From Alphaproteobacteria bacterium (lineage in GTDB: Bacteria > Pseudomonadota > Alphaproteobacteria > Geminicoccales > Geminicoccaceae), in NCBI GenBank assembly GCA_027045875.1, contig JALUAG010000074.1, forward strand, positions 1 through 64,000: DNA of 64,000 bases, in the 5' to 3' direction. A program made the translations under genes and the position numbers. Below, in pieces: positions 28,661 to 36,663 of this stretch. The notes below the pieces were generated by a model that had not been told where the DNA came from, searched no databases, and was given only the letters and a program-made list of their open reading frames with translations. Positions within the stretch are counted from its first letter, which is position 1, and each line of letters begins with the position of its first letter.

Positions 28661-29191
28661 TCACGCGTTCGGAAGCTCGATCCGGAGGCCCGCTCCCCAC
28701 GCGATTCCTGCCGCCTCGCACGCCGCTTTCAGAATCTGCTTTTTCTGGCGGTTGGAGATGACGGTATTGAGGAACCAGCCGGGTGCCACCTCGACGACCC
28801 GGTCGCGAAGATCCGGCCTTGCCGGATGTACCGCCTCCGGGCTCCGGGCGACGTGATTGACCGACCGTCCGGCGGTCAGGCTGCACAGACGCTCGAAGAA
28901 GGACGGATCGCGCCGACCGAGCTCCCGGAGGATCTGCGTTACCGCCTCGATGGCGGAGCCCACGTGCTCCGTGCGTCCAAGCAGCGTATAGGCGATACCG
29001 CGCGAGCCTGACGAAGGCGCCGGATTGCGCTGCTGCCGCGGAACAGTCGTGCCCGTGGTGCCCGACCGTTGCGAGAGCAAAGCCGGCGGCACGGCGATCG
29101 TTACAGTCCGTGTTCCGACCAGCGGTTTCTTCGCGAGCGCAGCGAGGAGAGCAGCCTCGGAAACGGCCACCATTTGCAGGACATGGTTCAT
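28661..29191 (-). CDS. Unknown protein with SeqA-like C-terminal region
   Basis: A 176-residue protein, last gene of a three-gene minus-strand operon. Residues 1-60 are low-complexity and unassigned. Residues 107-172 (GRSVNHVARSPEAV, then PDLRDRVVEV, APGWFLNTVISNRQKKQIL) follow the order of conserved positions in the C-terminal DNA-binding domain of SeqA: GR, aromatic/Ala, Pro, Trp with xTN, Lys-x-x-x-Leu, Gly. SeqA binds hemimethylated GATC. The similarity is a pattern match by eye and modest. The ribosome binding site is near-perfect (AGGAGGTGA, 3 bases before ATG). The gene is 3 bases from its upstream neighbour and convergent with the aminotransferase gene. Base composition is A+T-richer than flanking genes. 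Confidence 0.6.
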   Translation of the reverse strand: MNHVLQMVAVSEAALLAALAKKPLVGTRTVTIAVPPALLSQRSGTTGTTVPRQQRNPAPSSGSRGIAYTLLGRTEHVGSAIEAVTQILRELGRRDPSFFERLCSLTAGRSVNHVARSPEAVHPARPDLRDRVVEVAPGWFLNTVISNRQKKQILKAACEAAGIAWGAGLRIELPNA

Positions 29192-29194
29192 GGT

Positions 29195-29500
29195 TCACCT
29201 CCTCTTTCTAAGACGATGCCGGGGCGCTTTCGGAAGTCTCTTCCCCTTCCGTCGGTCCGGTCGGTAGATGGTGACCAGACGGCCGTTTTGGATGACCAGA
29301 AAAGTGCCCGCGAGGCGCTCGATGCGATCGGCGAGCCTCCGGAATCGGTAGGCGAGTTCGCGCGCTCGCCTGTGTGTCACGAACAGCCCTTCGTGCGTCT
29401 CCTCTCCGATCTCCAGAAGCCATTCGAGATCGTACTCGGCATAACCCCGTTGCCGCATGCGCGCCTCGGCGTGACGTGTCACCGTCAGGCCGTTTGTCAT
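29195..29500 (-). CDS. DUF4258-domain protein
   Basis: A 101-residue basic protein. The opening RHAEARMRQRGYAEYDLEWLL and the closing FLVIQNGRLVTIYRP match the DUF4258 pattern (HxxxRMxQRGI..., a middle Gly-Glu, and a final VTVYR strand), a small RelE/BrnT-like fold often found beside regulators in accessory DNA. The C-terminal tail is strongly basic (RRKGKRLPKAPRHRLRKRR). It starts at ATG 29500, overlapping the stop of the XRE gene (ATGA), so the two are translationally coupled, the arrangement of a toxin-antitoxin pair with the regulator first. Toxicity is not shown by sequence; an RNA- or DNA-binding accessory role is equally possible. Confidence 0.68.
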   Translation of the reverse strand: MTNGLTVTRHAEARMRQRGYAEYDLEWLLEIGEETHEGLFVTHRRARELAYRFRRLADRIERLAGTFLVIQNGRLVTIYRPDRRKGKRLPKAPRHRLRKRR

Positions 29501-30429
29501 TCCTCGCTTCCCTCGGCGCAGGCGGAGGATCCCGGATCTTCCTCGGGAAGATCCAGCAGCTTGAGAAACCGCCGTCGGTATTCTTCGAGGCGACGGTGAA
29601 GCTCGGCAACGCGTTCTTCGGTTTTCTCGTCGCCGAGCGACTGACGTAGGCCCGCTACGGAAAAAAAGCCCTGTAAGATGGCGTCCGCGAGGTCTTTGTC
29701 TCCGGCAGCGAGCCTCAACGCCTGCTCGGGGTTGATCAGGTACATGACCCGATCCTTTCCCGCTTCCACAATACTGCACCCCGACAAGCCCGACGCCAGG
29801 CGCTCAATCTCCGCCTGGAAAGGATTGGGAGCGTCAGGATAGTAGGTCTCCGGCGCATACTTTTCGGCGAAGATATCCTCGGCTTCTATCGATTCTTCCT
29901 CGACGCAATACGCGTCCTCCACGAAACTTCCTTGTATGCTGGGCTTGGGCAAATGAGCCGCTTCCGTTTCGCCGAGTTTTTCGAGTTCTTCGAGAGCCGA
30001 ATAGATCTTTGCGAGCGCTTCCCGCCGGTGCCGCAGGCTGCGCTGCGCGACGATGTGAAACAGAAGCGCTGCCAATTCCACCTGCGTTTTCGGCGCTACA
30101 CCATAGCGAAGTTCGTTGAGAATGAGAGCGTTGTATGCTGCAGCGCCGATCTTCACGTTTAGGCGAACACTCTCACCGCCATCGTGGGGATCCCGTTCCG
30201 CATCCTCCGGCATCGGTTCTTCTCCGGTGAGTACGCCGGGCTCCACGTCAAGCACGCTTGCGAGTCGATCCACCCTCAAGGCTCGGGCGTTGACCGAGAG
30301 CTCGCCTCTGAGAAGGCGGCGAACGGTCCGCTCGCTCCCACCCAGTTTCTCGGCCAGCTTCCTCGCGCTGCGAATGCCCTTCCGCTCCATCAGCGTGCGA
30401 ACGCGAGACGGGTCTATGCGCGCTTCCAT
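29497..30429 (-). CDS. XRE-family helix-turn-helix regulator with large C-terminal region
   Basis: A 310-residue protein. The N-terminal HTH (about 9-58) contains GIRSARKLAEKLGGSERTVRRLLRGE, a standard Xre recognition unit. The remaining 250 residues are unlike a simple phage repressor: a helical segment at 90-150 (VRLNVKIGAAAYNALILNEL) that may dimerise, an acidic stretch at 170-200, and a charged helical end (RVAELHRRLEEYRRRFLKLLDL). It is the first gene of the operon, behind a sigma-70 promoter whose -10 begins about 36 bases before the ATG, so autoregulation is likely. Codon use and base composition are less GC-biased than in neighbours, suggesting horizontal acquisition. Confidence 0.78.
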   Translation of the reverse strand: MEARIDPSRVRTLMERKGIRSARKLAEKLGGSERTVRRLLRGELSVNARALRVDRLASVLDVEPGVLTGEEPMPEDAERDPHDGGESVRLNVKIGAAAYNALILNELRYGVAPKTQVELAALLFHIVAQRSLRHRREALAKIYSALEELEKLGETEAAHLPKPSIQGSFVEDAYCVEEESIEAEDIFAEKYAPETYYPDAPNPFQAEIERLASGLSGCSIVEAGKDRVMYLINPEQALRLAAGDKDLADAILQGFFSVAGLRQSLGDEKTEERVAELHRRLEEYRRRFLKLLDLPEEDPGSSACAEGSEE

Positions 30430-30464
30430 GCTGCGGCCCTCCGGTGTCTCTATCGTTGCTGACC

Positions 30465-30493
30465 AACATATGCCCTATTACTGTGCACGTCAA
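30465..30493 (-). promoter_or_regulatory. Sigma-70 promoter of the XRE-DUF4258-SeqA-like operon
   Basis: On the minus strand TTGACG (30493-30488) and TATGTT (30470-30465) are separated by exactly 17 bases; start would be near 30458, leaving a leader of about 29 bases to the XRE ATG. Upstream, 30505-30545 carries several TTTGAC/TTGACC-like words (ATTTTGACCATTTGATC, ACTTTGACG) that could be operator half-sites. The remainder of the 30430-30706 gap shows nothing else I can name. Confidence 0.6.
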
Positions 30494-30706
30494 TGAGGCA
30501 AACCGGACATTTTGACCATTTGATCAGCCTCCATCTCGGCCACTTTGACGCACCATGGCCGACTTTTCCCTCACGCGCTGCACTTTCACGGCCCTTTCCG
30601 GCTCGCTCGTGGCCGCATTGCGGACACATCGGGAGCGGCCGCAACATGGACACCGCTGACGCCTTCCGGCAGACCGGTGATGCCAGCCGCCCGGGAGAGC
30701 TGCCGC

Positions 30707-32476
30707 TTGACCACCGACCAGATCCTGCTGTTCGCCATCCTGGGGGCGGTGTTCGCCCTTTTGGTGTGGGGACGCTGGCGCTACGATCTGGTGGCCTTCG
30801 CGGCGCTCATTGCGGCCGTGCTGACAGGCGTCGTGCCCACCGATCGCGCCTTTTCCGGCTTCGGCCATCCCGCCACCGTGGTGGTGGCGCTGGTGCTGGT
30901 GGTGAGCCGCGGCCTCGTCCAGTCCGGGGTGGTCGAGCTCATTGCCCGCCACCTCCTCGATCCCGAACGGCCGCCGGGGCGCCACATCGCCATCATGGCC
31001 GGCCTCGCCGCCATTCTATCGGCGGTGATGAACAACGTGGCGGCCCTCGCCCTCCTGATGCCCCTCGATCTCGAGGCCGCACGCCGCGCCGGCCGGCCTC
31101 CCGGCACCACCCTGATGCCGCTCGCCTTCGCCTCCATCCTGGGCGGCATGATCACCCTCATCGGCACGCCCCCCAACATCGTCGTCGCGAGCTACCGCGA
31201 GACCGCCCTCGGCGCCCCCTTCGGCATGTTCGCCTTCACCCCGGTGGGGCTCGCCGTGACGGTGGTCGGCCTCGCCTTCGTGGCGCTTCTGGGCTGGCGT
31301 CTGCTGCCCACCTCCGGGCGCGGGCAGGCCGCGGCCGAGGGCGGCTTCGAGATCGGCGACTATGTGGCCGAACTCCGGCTCAAGGAGGATTCGCCGGCCG
31401 TCGGCCGCACGCTCGCCGAACTCGGCGAGGCCTTCGAGGAGGCGGATGCCGAGCCATTGGGCGTGCTGCGGCGCGGGCGGCACCTGTCGTCACGGATGCG
31501 GCTGGAGGCCGGCGACCTGCTGCTTCTGCAGGCCGGCCCCGAGGCGCTGGAACGGCTGATCGGCACCCTCGGCCTCGAATATGCGGGCACCGGCGAGAAG
31601 GAGAAGCTGGCCGGGATGGAGGATCTCACGCTGGTCGAGGCGGTGGTGCCGGAGGGGGCGCGGATCGTCGGCCGCACCGCCCGCAGCCTGCGCCTCCTGA
31701 CCCGTCACGGAGTGGCCCTCGTGGGCGTGTCCCGCCAGGGGCGGAGGCTGCGCCAGCATGTGCGCAACCTGCCGATCCGGGCCGGCGACGTGCTGCTCCT
31801 CCTGGGGCCGGAAGAGCGGCTGGCCGAGGTCGCCGGCTGGCTCGGCTGCCTGCCGCTGGCCGACCGCGGCCTCACGGTGATCCGACGCGAGCGCGCGGGC
31901 CTCGCGGTGCTGCTGTTCGGCGGCGCGATCCTGCTGGCCGGGCTCGGTCTCGTCCATCTGCCGGTGGCGCTGGCCGCCACCGCGGTGCTCATGACCCTCT
32001 CGGGCATCCTGCCGCTGCGCAGCGTCTACGAATCCATCGAATGGCCGGTGATCGTGCTGCTGGGCTCGATGATCCCCATCGGCGAGGCGCTGCAGAGCTC
32101 GGGCGGCACCGCCCTTCTCGCCGCCTCGCTCGTGGATCTGACCGCCGGCTGGCCGCCGCTCCTCGTGCTGGCGATCCTGATGATCGTCACCATGACCCTC
32201 TCCGACGTCATGAACAACACGGCCACCGCGGTGATCGCCGCACCGGTGGCGATCGAGGTCGCCGACCGCCTGGGCAGCAGCCCCGATCCGTTCCTGATGG
32301 CCGTCGCGGTGGGTGCCTCCTGCGCCTTCCTCACCCCCATCGGCCACAAGAACAACACCCTGATCATGGGACCGGGCGGCTACCGCTTCGGCGACTACTG
32401 GCGGATGGGGCTGCCGCTCGAGATCCTGGTGCTGGCGACGGCGGTGCCGGCGATCGCCCTCGTCTGGCCCTTCTGA
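30707..32476 (+). CDS. SLC13/DASS-type anion permease with two RCK_C (TrkA-C) domains
   Basis: A 589-residue integral membrane protein in two halves of 5-6 spans, each with the family signature (SAVMNNVAALALLMPL with TLIGTPPNIVVASY; SDVMNNTATAVIAAP with TPIGHKNNTLIMGPGGY). Two TrkA-C regulatory domains lie in the central cytoplasmic loop, about residues 215-290 and 305-385. Such proteins carry sulfate, di-/tricarboxylates or related anions with sodium; the substrate is not decidable here. The TTG at 30707 (MTTDQILLFAILG) follows GGGAGAG and matches the usual family start; ATG 30680 would add nine residues. Its stop abuts the stop of the convergent gene, the two forming the palindrome TGATCA. 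Confidence 0.85.
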   Translation: MTTDQILLFAILGAVFALLVWGRWRYDLVAFAALIAAVLTGVVPTDRAFSGFGHPATVVVALVLVVSRGLVQSGVVELIARHLLDPERPPGRHIAIMAGLAAILSAVMNNVAALALLMPLDLEAARRAGRPPGTTLMPLAFASILGGMITLIGTPPNIVVASYRETALGAPFGMFAFTPVGLAVTVVGLAFVALLGWRLLPTSGRGQAAAEGGFEIGDYVAELRLKEDSPAVGRTLAELGEAFEEADAEPLGVLRRGRHLSSRMRLEAGDLLLLQAGPEALERLIGTLGLEYAGTGEKEKLAGMEDLTLVEAVVPEGARIVGRTARSLRLLTRHGVALVGVSRQGRRLRQHVRNLPIRAGDVLLLLGPEERLAEVAGWLGCLPLADRGLTVIRRERAGLAVLLFGGAILLAGLGLVHLPVALAATAVLMTLSGILPLRSVYESIEWPVIVLLGSMIPIGEALQSSGGTALLAASLVDLTAGWPPLLVLAILMIVTMTLSDVMNNTATAVIAAPVAIEVADRLGSSPDPFLMAVAVGASCAFLTPIGHKNNTLIMGPGGYRFGDYWRMGLPLEILVLATAVPAIALVWPF

Positions 32477-34519
32477 TCAGCCCCGGGCGGCCGGGGGACG
32501 GCCGCGGGCGACGGCCGTGATGCGGGCCTCCACCACCATCGTCCCGCCTTCCGCCGCCGCCCGCTCGAACGTCCGCTCGACGGTCACCGCCGCCTCCTCG
32601 ACCCCTTCCTCCTCGAGCAGGGTGCGGGCACGGCGCGCGGCCTCCTCCTCGGCCGCCGCCAGCGCCGTCTCGAACCCCTCGAACCGCCGCGGCGGCTCGC
32701 CCGGGAGGAGGAGATGGCTCCCCCCGGGGCCGCGGGCCACCACCACCGTCGCCCGCCGGACCACCCCGCCCAGGACGGCGCCGACCGCACCGCAGACCGC
32801 ATGCGCCTCGGGGATCAGCAGCGCGGTGTCGAGATGGACCGCCGGCCGCGGGAAAAACAAGGGCGCCGGCGCACCCACCGCCACGAGCGGCCGCATGAGG
32901 CGGAAGCGCAGCTCCAGCAGATTGCGCTCCGGCGGCGGTGCCGCAGGGTTGAGCGCGCGGGCGAGGGTGCCGCCCGTGCCGGCGCCGGCGAGCCAGGAAG
33001 GCTCCTCCCCCATGCCGCGGAGCGCGGCGGCGGCGAGCGCTTTCGCGACCGCCTGTTCGCAGGCCTCGAACACCTGCCGGGCGAACAGTTCGACCGGCTG
33101 GTCCGCGGCCGCCTCGCCGCCCACCGGCCGCCGTGCCTCGAGGGCCGCCCCGAGCCGGGCCGCCGCCACCGAACCCGTCCGCTGACGCCCCAGCACATGG
33201 GCGGCATCGGTGGGGGTGAAGCCCGCCACCCGCAACAGCCCGCGCCGCAGCAGCCCCTCGAAGCGGTCGTCGCCGGCATCCGCGAAGACTTCCGCCAGCG
33301 GCACCGGCCCCCGTTCCAGCATCGCGAGGACGCGCGCCTCGTCCCTCCCCTGCGCCCGTCCCTGCCCGGCGCGCAGAGCGAACAGGGCGTCGAACGGCCG
33401 CGGCGGTGCCGCCAGCTGGCGCTCGAGCACGGCAACGATCGCGGGATGGCGCGCGCCCAGCCGGGCGAGCGGCATCCGTCGCCCCGGACCGATCGCGAGC
33501 CTTCCTGTGGCATCGCGGCGGACCTCGCTGTCGCCGCCGAGCGCCACGGTCTCGAGGTCGATCGCCCGCACCATGGTCCGCAAGCCCGCGACCCGCGCGC
33601 CCTCGGGCGACAGCCGCGGGCGGCCGTCCTCCAGCACCGCGATGTCGGTGGTCGCGCCTCCCATGTCGGCGATCACCGCATTGGGCATGTCGGCGAGCCG
33701 CGCCGCCCCGACGATGGCGGCGGCCGCACCCGAAAGAAGCGTCTGCACCGGTCGTTCGAGGACGGTTTCCGGCCGCATCAGCGCGCCGTCGCCGCGCACC
33801 ACCATCAGCGGCGCCGTGATGCCGCGCGCCTCGAGACAGTCGCGCACCGCATCCAGGAACTTCCGCATCCCGGGCAGGAGACGCGCGTTCAGGAGCGTGA
33901 GCCGTGCCCGGCGGCCGGCATCGAGGCCCGGCGAGAGCTCGTGCGAGCAGGTGACCGGCAGCCCCGACCGCCGGCGCAGGAGATCCGCCACCCGACGTTC
34001 CCGGGCGGGATCGCGGAGGGCGAACCGGCCGACCACCGCCACTGCCTCCACCCCGCCCGCCACGGCCTCCAGCTTCGCGACGGCCTCGGCGAGCGCGGCT
34101 TCCGCTCCGGCCCGGCCGCGGGCGCGGCGGTCGTCCGGCAGCAGCACCAGCGGACCGTCCCCGAGGACCTCGCCCAGGCGGGCCCTCCGCAGGAGCGCCC
34201 GCCCGAGGCCGATCAGCACCAGCGCCGCACGCCCGCCGCGTCCCTCCGCCAGCGCGTCGGTGGCGAGGCTCGTCGACAGGCCGACCAGGCCCACGGCCCC
34301 CTTCCCGGCGCCCGCCGCCAGCACGCGGTCGACGGCCTCGGCGATGCCCGCCGCGGGCTCCCCGTGGGTGGTGGGGACCTTGGCGGCGGCGAGGAGCCGG
34401 TCCTCCGCGTCGAGGAGCACGGCATCCGTGAAGGTGCTCCCGGTGTCGATCCCGAGCCGCAGCCCCCGCCTCCCGTCGTCGCCCGTCACGCCGTCGATCC
34501 CGCCCGTCGTCCCGATCAT
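32477..34519 (-). CDS. Hydantoinase/oxoprolinase-family protein
   Basis: A protein of about 680 residues of the hydantoinase A/5-oxoprolinase group, ATP-dependent enzymes that open cyclic amides or related carboxylases. The ASKHA-type phosphate motif LGIDTGSTFTDAVLLD is at the N-terminus, and GDGALMRPE, LSGAAAAIVGAARL and NAVIADMGGATTDIAVLEDG form the core. There is no adjacent HyuB-type subunit, which classical hydantoinases need, so this may belong to a stand-alone subgroup. ATG 34519 is chosen over GTG 34552 because homologues begin shortly before RLGIDTGST; neither has a clear ribosome binding site. It is divergent from the MFS gene and convergent with the SLC13 gene. Confidence 0.8.
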   Translation of the reverse strand: MIGTTGGIDGVTGDDGRRGLRLGIDTGSTFTDAVLLDAEDRLLAAAKVPTTHGEPAAGIAEAVDRVLAAGAGKGAVGLVGLSTSLATDALAEGRGGRAALVLIGLGRALLRRARLGEVLGDGPLVLLPDDRRARGRAGAEAALAEAVAKLEAVAGGVEAVAVVGRFALRDPARERRVADLLRRRSGLPVTCSHELSPGLDAGRRARLTLLNARLLPGMRKFLDAVRDCLEARGITAPLMVVRGDGALMRPETVLERPVQTLLSGAAAAIVGAARLADMPNAVIADMGGATTDIAVLEDGRPRLSPEGARVAGLRTMVRAIDLETVALGGDSEVRRDATGRLAIGPGRRMPLARLGARHPAIVAVLERQLAAPPRPFDALFALRAGQGRAQGRDEARVLAMLERGPVPLAEVFADAGDDRFEGLLRRGLLRVAGFTPTDAAHVLGRQRTGSVAAARLGAALEARRPVGGEAAADQPVELFARQVFEACEQAVAKALAAAALRGMGEEPSWLAGAGTGGTLARALNPAAPPPERNLLELRFRLMRPLVAVGAPAPLFFPRPAVHLDTALLIPEAHAVCGAVGAVLGGVVRRATVVVARGPGGSHLLLPGEPPRRFEGFETALAAAEEEAARRARTLLEEEGVEEAAVTVERTFERAAAEGGTMVVEARITAVARGRPPAARG

Positions 34520-34624
34520 GTCGCAGTCACGAGGGCGGTGCCGCTTCGTCACAGGAAAGGCAAGGGAATTCTGCTAGGCGGGGCCCGGGAAGCCCCTCGC
34601 CACCCCCGGCCCGGAGCGTCGTCC

Positions 34625-35908
34625 ATGCTGGCGCTGCTGCGATCCAATCTCGCCCTCCTGTTCGGCATCGCGCTCCTCATGACCGGCCATGGGCTGCAGG
34701 GCACGCTGCTCGGCCTCAGAACCGCCATCGAACAGTTCTCGACCATGACTTCGGGCCTCGTGCTGGCCGGCTACTTCCTCGGCCTCCTGCTGGGCTCCCT
34801 CGAGGCCCCGAGGCTGGTCCTGCGGGTCGGCCATGTGCGGGTGTTCGCGGCCATGGCGGCCATCGCCTCCACCACCATCCTGTTCCATCTGCTGCTGATC
34901 GAGCCGGTGAGCTGGTTCCTCTTCCGCTTCGTCACCGGCTTCTGCCTCGCCGGCGTCTACGTGGTGGCGGAAAGCTGGCTCAACGCGGGCAGCCCCAACG
35001 CCCTGCGCGGCCGCCTGCTGTCCGTCTATCTGGTGCTCCAGTATGCGGGTCTGGCGGCGGGACCGCTCTTGCTCAATCTCGCCGCACCCGAGGACTTCCG
35101 CCCCTTCGTTCTGGTCTCGGTGCTGCTGTCGCTCGCGGTGGTGCCGATGCTGCTCTCGGCGGTGCCGGTCCCGCCGATCGCCGCCGGCCGGCGCTTCGGC
35201 CTGCGCGATCTCTGGCGGGTCTCCCCGCTCGGCTCGGTCGGCATCTGCGGCATCGGCGTCGTCCAGGGCGCCCTCTGGAGCCTCGGCCCCATCTTCGGCC
35301 GTCTCATCGGCCTCGATCTCGCCGGAGTCACCGGCCTCATGGCGGTGGTGGCGGTGGGCGGCCTCGCGCTTCAGTGGCCCTTCGGCCGTCTTTCCGACCA
35401 GTTCGACCGCCGGCACGTGCTGATCTTCGCCGGTCTCGCGGCCGCCGCCGTGCTCCTTCCCCTGCCGCTGCTGGCCGGCGCCGGCACCGTCGCCGTCTTC
35501 GCCTTCTTCTTCCTGTTCGCCGGCCTCGCCCTGCCGGTCTATTCGATCTGCGTCGCACACATGAACGACTTCCTCGACACCGAGGAGATGGTGGCGGCGA
35601 GCGGCGCACTGCTGCTCGCCAACGGCATCGGCGCGGTGGCCGGCCCGCTCCTCGCCGCGGCGACGATGAGCCTCTTCGGTCCCTGGGGGTTCACCCTTCT
35701 GCTCGCGCTCGTGATGCTCGGCGTCGGCGGCTTCGCCCTCTACCGGCTGACCGTGCGGCCGCCGGTGCCGAGAGAGGAACGGACGCCCTTCGTGGCCCTG
35801 CCCCAGCTTTCCCCGGTGGCCCTCGAACTCGCCCAGGAGCAGACCTCGGAGCAGGGCGCCGGCGAGGAGAGCGGGGATTCCAAGGCGCCCGCCGGGAGTG
35901 GCGCGTGA
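34625..35908 (+). CDS. MFS transporter (YcaD-like)
   Basis: A 427-residue permease with about 12 transmembrane helices and an inter-helix signature WPFGRLSDQFDRRHVLIFAG, the typical G-x-L-x-D-R-x-R loop of the major facilitator superfamily. The opening (LLFGIALLMTGHGLQGTLLGLRTAIEQFSTMTSGLVLAGYFLG) resembles the YcaD-type group of unassigned substrate. A hydrophilic C-terminal tail (QTSEQGAGEESGDSKAPAGSGA) is cytoplasmic. Divergent from the hydantoinase-like gene with a 105-base gap, it may import that enzyme's substrate; this is only inferred from neighbourhood. Confidence 0.85.
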   Translation: MLALLRSNLALLFGIALLMTGHGLQGTLLGLRTAIEQFSTMTSGLVLAGYFLGLLLGSLEAPRLVLRVGHVRVFAAMAAIASTTILFHLLLIEPVSWFLFRFVTGFCLAGVYVVAESWLNAGSPNALRGRLLSVYLVLQYAGLAAGPLLLNLAAPEDFRPFVLVSVLLSLAVVPMLLSAVPVPPIAAGRRFGLRDLWRVSPLGSVGICGIGVVQGALWSLGPIFGRLIGLDLAGVTGLMAVVAVGGLALQWPFGRLSDQFDRRHVLIFAGLAAAAVLLPLPLLAGAGTVAVFAFFFLFAGLALPVYSICVAHMNDFLDTEEMVAASGALLLANGIGAVAGPLLAAATMSLFGPWGFTLLLALVMLGVGGFALYRLTVRPPVPREERTPFVALPQLSPVALELAQEQTSEQGAGEESGDSKAPAGSGA

Positions 35909-36190
35909 AGGCACGAAACCGATTTTTTTCTCGCCCCCCCTGCGGCCGCGCCCTATAGTCGCCGACGGTCGTCATCGTGGGGGTTCGGCGTCAGGGCTTG
36001 TCCGTCGTGTCGGAGTTGGGAAATCTCCAGCCGACTTCTCGTTGGTTCCCTCTGTGTGAAGCAGCCGGCGTCGATCTCCGTGTCGCGCGCGCCGCGTTTT
36101 CGATGCAGCCAGGGCCGAAACGGGCGGGTTTCGTCGTTCCTCCGGGAGGAACGGCCTCTTGGTGATCCGCTTGTCCCCTGGAGTCTTCTC
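35909..36190 (+). promoter_or_regulatory. Long leader region of the RRM gene
   Basis: This 282-base stretch between the MFS stop and the RRM gene has no gene. It contains a run of seven T's (35923-35929), a TATAGT -10-like box at 35954-35959 without a clear -35, and a perfect hairpin with 8-bp arms CGTTCCTC/GAGGAACG at 36135-36153 that buries a GGAGG. If transcription starts after the TATAGT box, the leader is about 225 bases, as in cold-inducible mRNAs. Function is inferred. Confidence 0.4.
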
Positions 36191-36517
36191 ATGACGCGCA
36201 AGATCTTCGTCGCCAACTTCCCCTACCAGACCACGGTGGAGGAGCTGTCGACCCTGTTCGAGGAACACGGCGAGGTGGTCTCGGCCAAGATCGCCACCGA
36301 CCGCGACACGGGCCGTTCCCGCGGGTTCGGCTTCGTCGAGATGGGCAGCGAGGAGCAGGCGGCCGAGGCCATCCGCAGCCTCAACGGCTACGAGCTGGGC
36401 GGCCGGCCGCTCGCGGTCCGGGAGGCGGAGGAACGCGGCCCGCGCCGCAGCGGGCCTGGCGGTTACCGTGGCGGCGGACGGCGCTATCCGGGCGGCGGGG
36501 GCGGCCCCCGCTACTGA
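36191..36517 (+). CDS. Glycine-rich RRM RNA-binding protein
   Basis: A 108-residue protein with one RNA recognition motif: RNP2 IFVANF at 5-10 and RNP1 RGFGFVEM at 44-51, then a Gly/Arg-rich tail (SGPGGYRGGGRRYPGGGGG) from 87. It resembles the cyanobacterial Rbp and plant glycine-rich RNA-binding proteins, which are cold- or stress-induced and act as RNA chaperones. The long leader with a stable hairpin would suit temperature control. It is monocistronic, closed by a strong terminator. Confidence 0.93.
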   Translation: MTRKIFVANFPYQTTVEELSTLFEEHGEVVSAKIATDRDTGRSRGFGFVEMGSEEQAAEAIRSLNGYELGGRPLAVREAEERGPRRSGPGGYRGGGRRYPGGGGGPRY

Positions 36518-36534
36518 GCGGGACCGACGCCAGC

Positions 36535-36570
36535 GGGGCCGCGGCGGCCGGGGCCGTCGCGGCCCCTTTT
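36535..36570 (+). terminator. Rho-independent terminator of the RRM gene
   Basis: GGGGCCGCG (36535-36543) pairs perfectly with CGCGGCCCC (36558-36566), with a further CGGCC/GGCCG stem inside the loop, followed by TTTT. It is 17 bases after the RRM stop and is the clearest intrinsic terminator in the window. Confidence 0.8.
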
Positions 36571-36599
36571 CGCCTCCGGGGCGGGTTCCCGGGCTCGCG

Positions 36600-36628
36600 T
36601 TGACGCGGCAGGCACGGGTCCCTACATC
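36600..36628 (+). promoter_or_regulatory. Putative hrcA-grpE promoter
   Basis: TTGACG (36600-36605) and TACATC (36623-36628) are spaced 17 bases, with start near 36635 and about 29 bases of leader before the hrcA ATG. The -35 is good and the -10 weak. No CIRCE inverted repeat is visible here. Confidence 0.4.
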
Positions 36629-36663
36629 AGGCCTGCGCCATCGTCGCAGTGCAGCACGGGTGA

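Noticed and set aside
29195-30429. Calling the XRE/DUF4258 pair a proven toxin-antitoxin system
   Set aside because: The ATGA coupling and regulator fit, but the regulator is unusually large and no toxic active site can be pointed to, so it is reported only as a possibility.
28640-30500. Prophage or integrative element
   Set aside because: Apart from the XRE regulator there is no integrase, structural gene, tRNA target or flanking repeat that I could see; only an acquired small operon is supported.
36571-36663. CIRCE operator before hrcA
   Set aside because: No inverted repeat of the required sequence or spacing is present.
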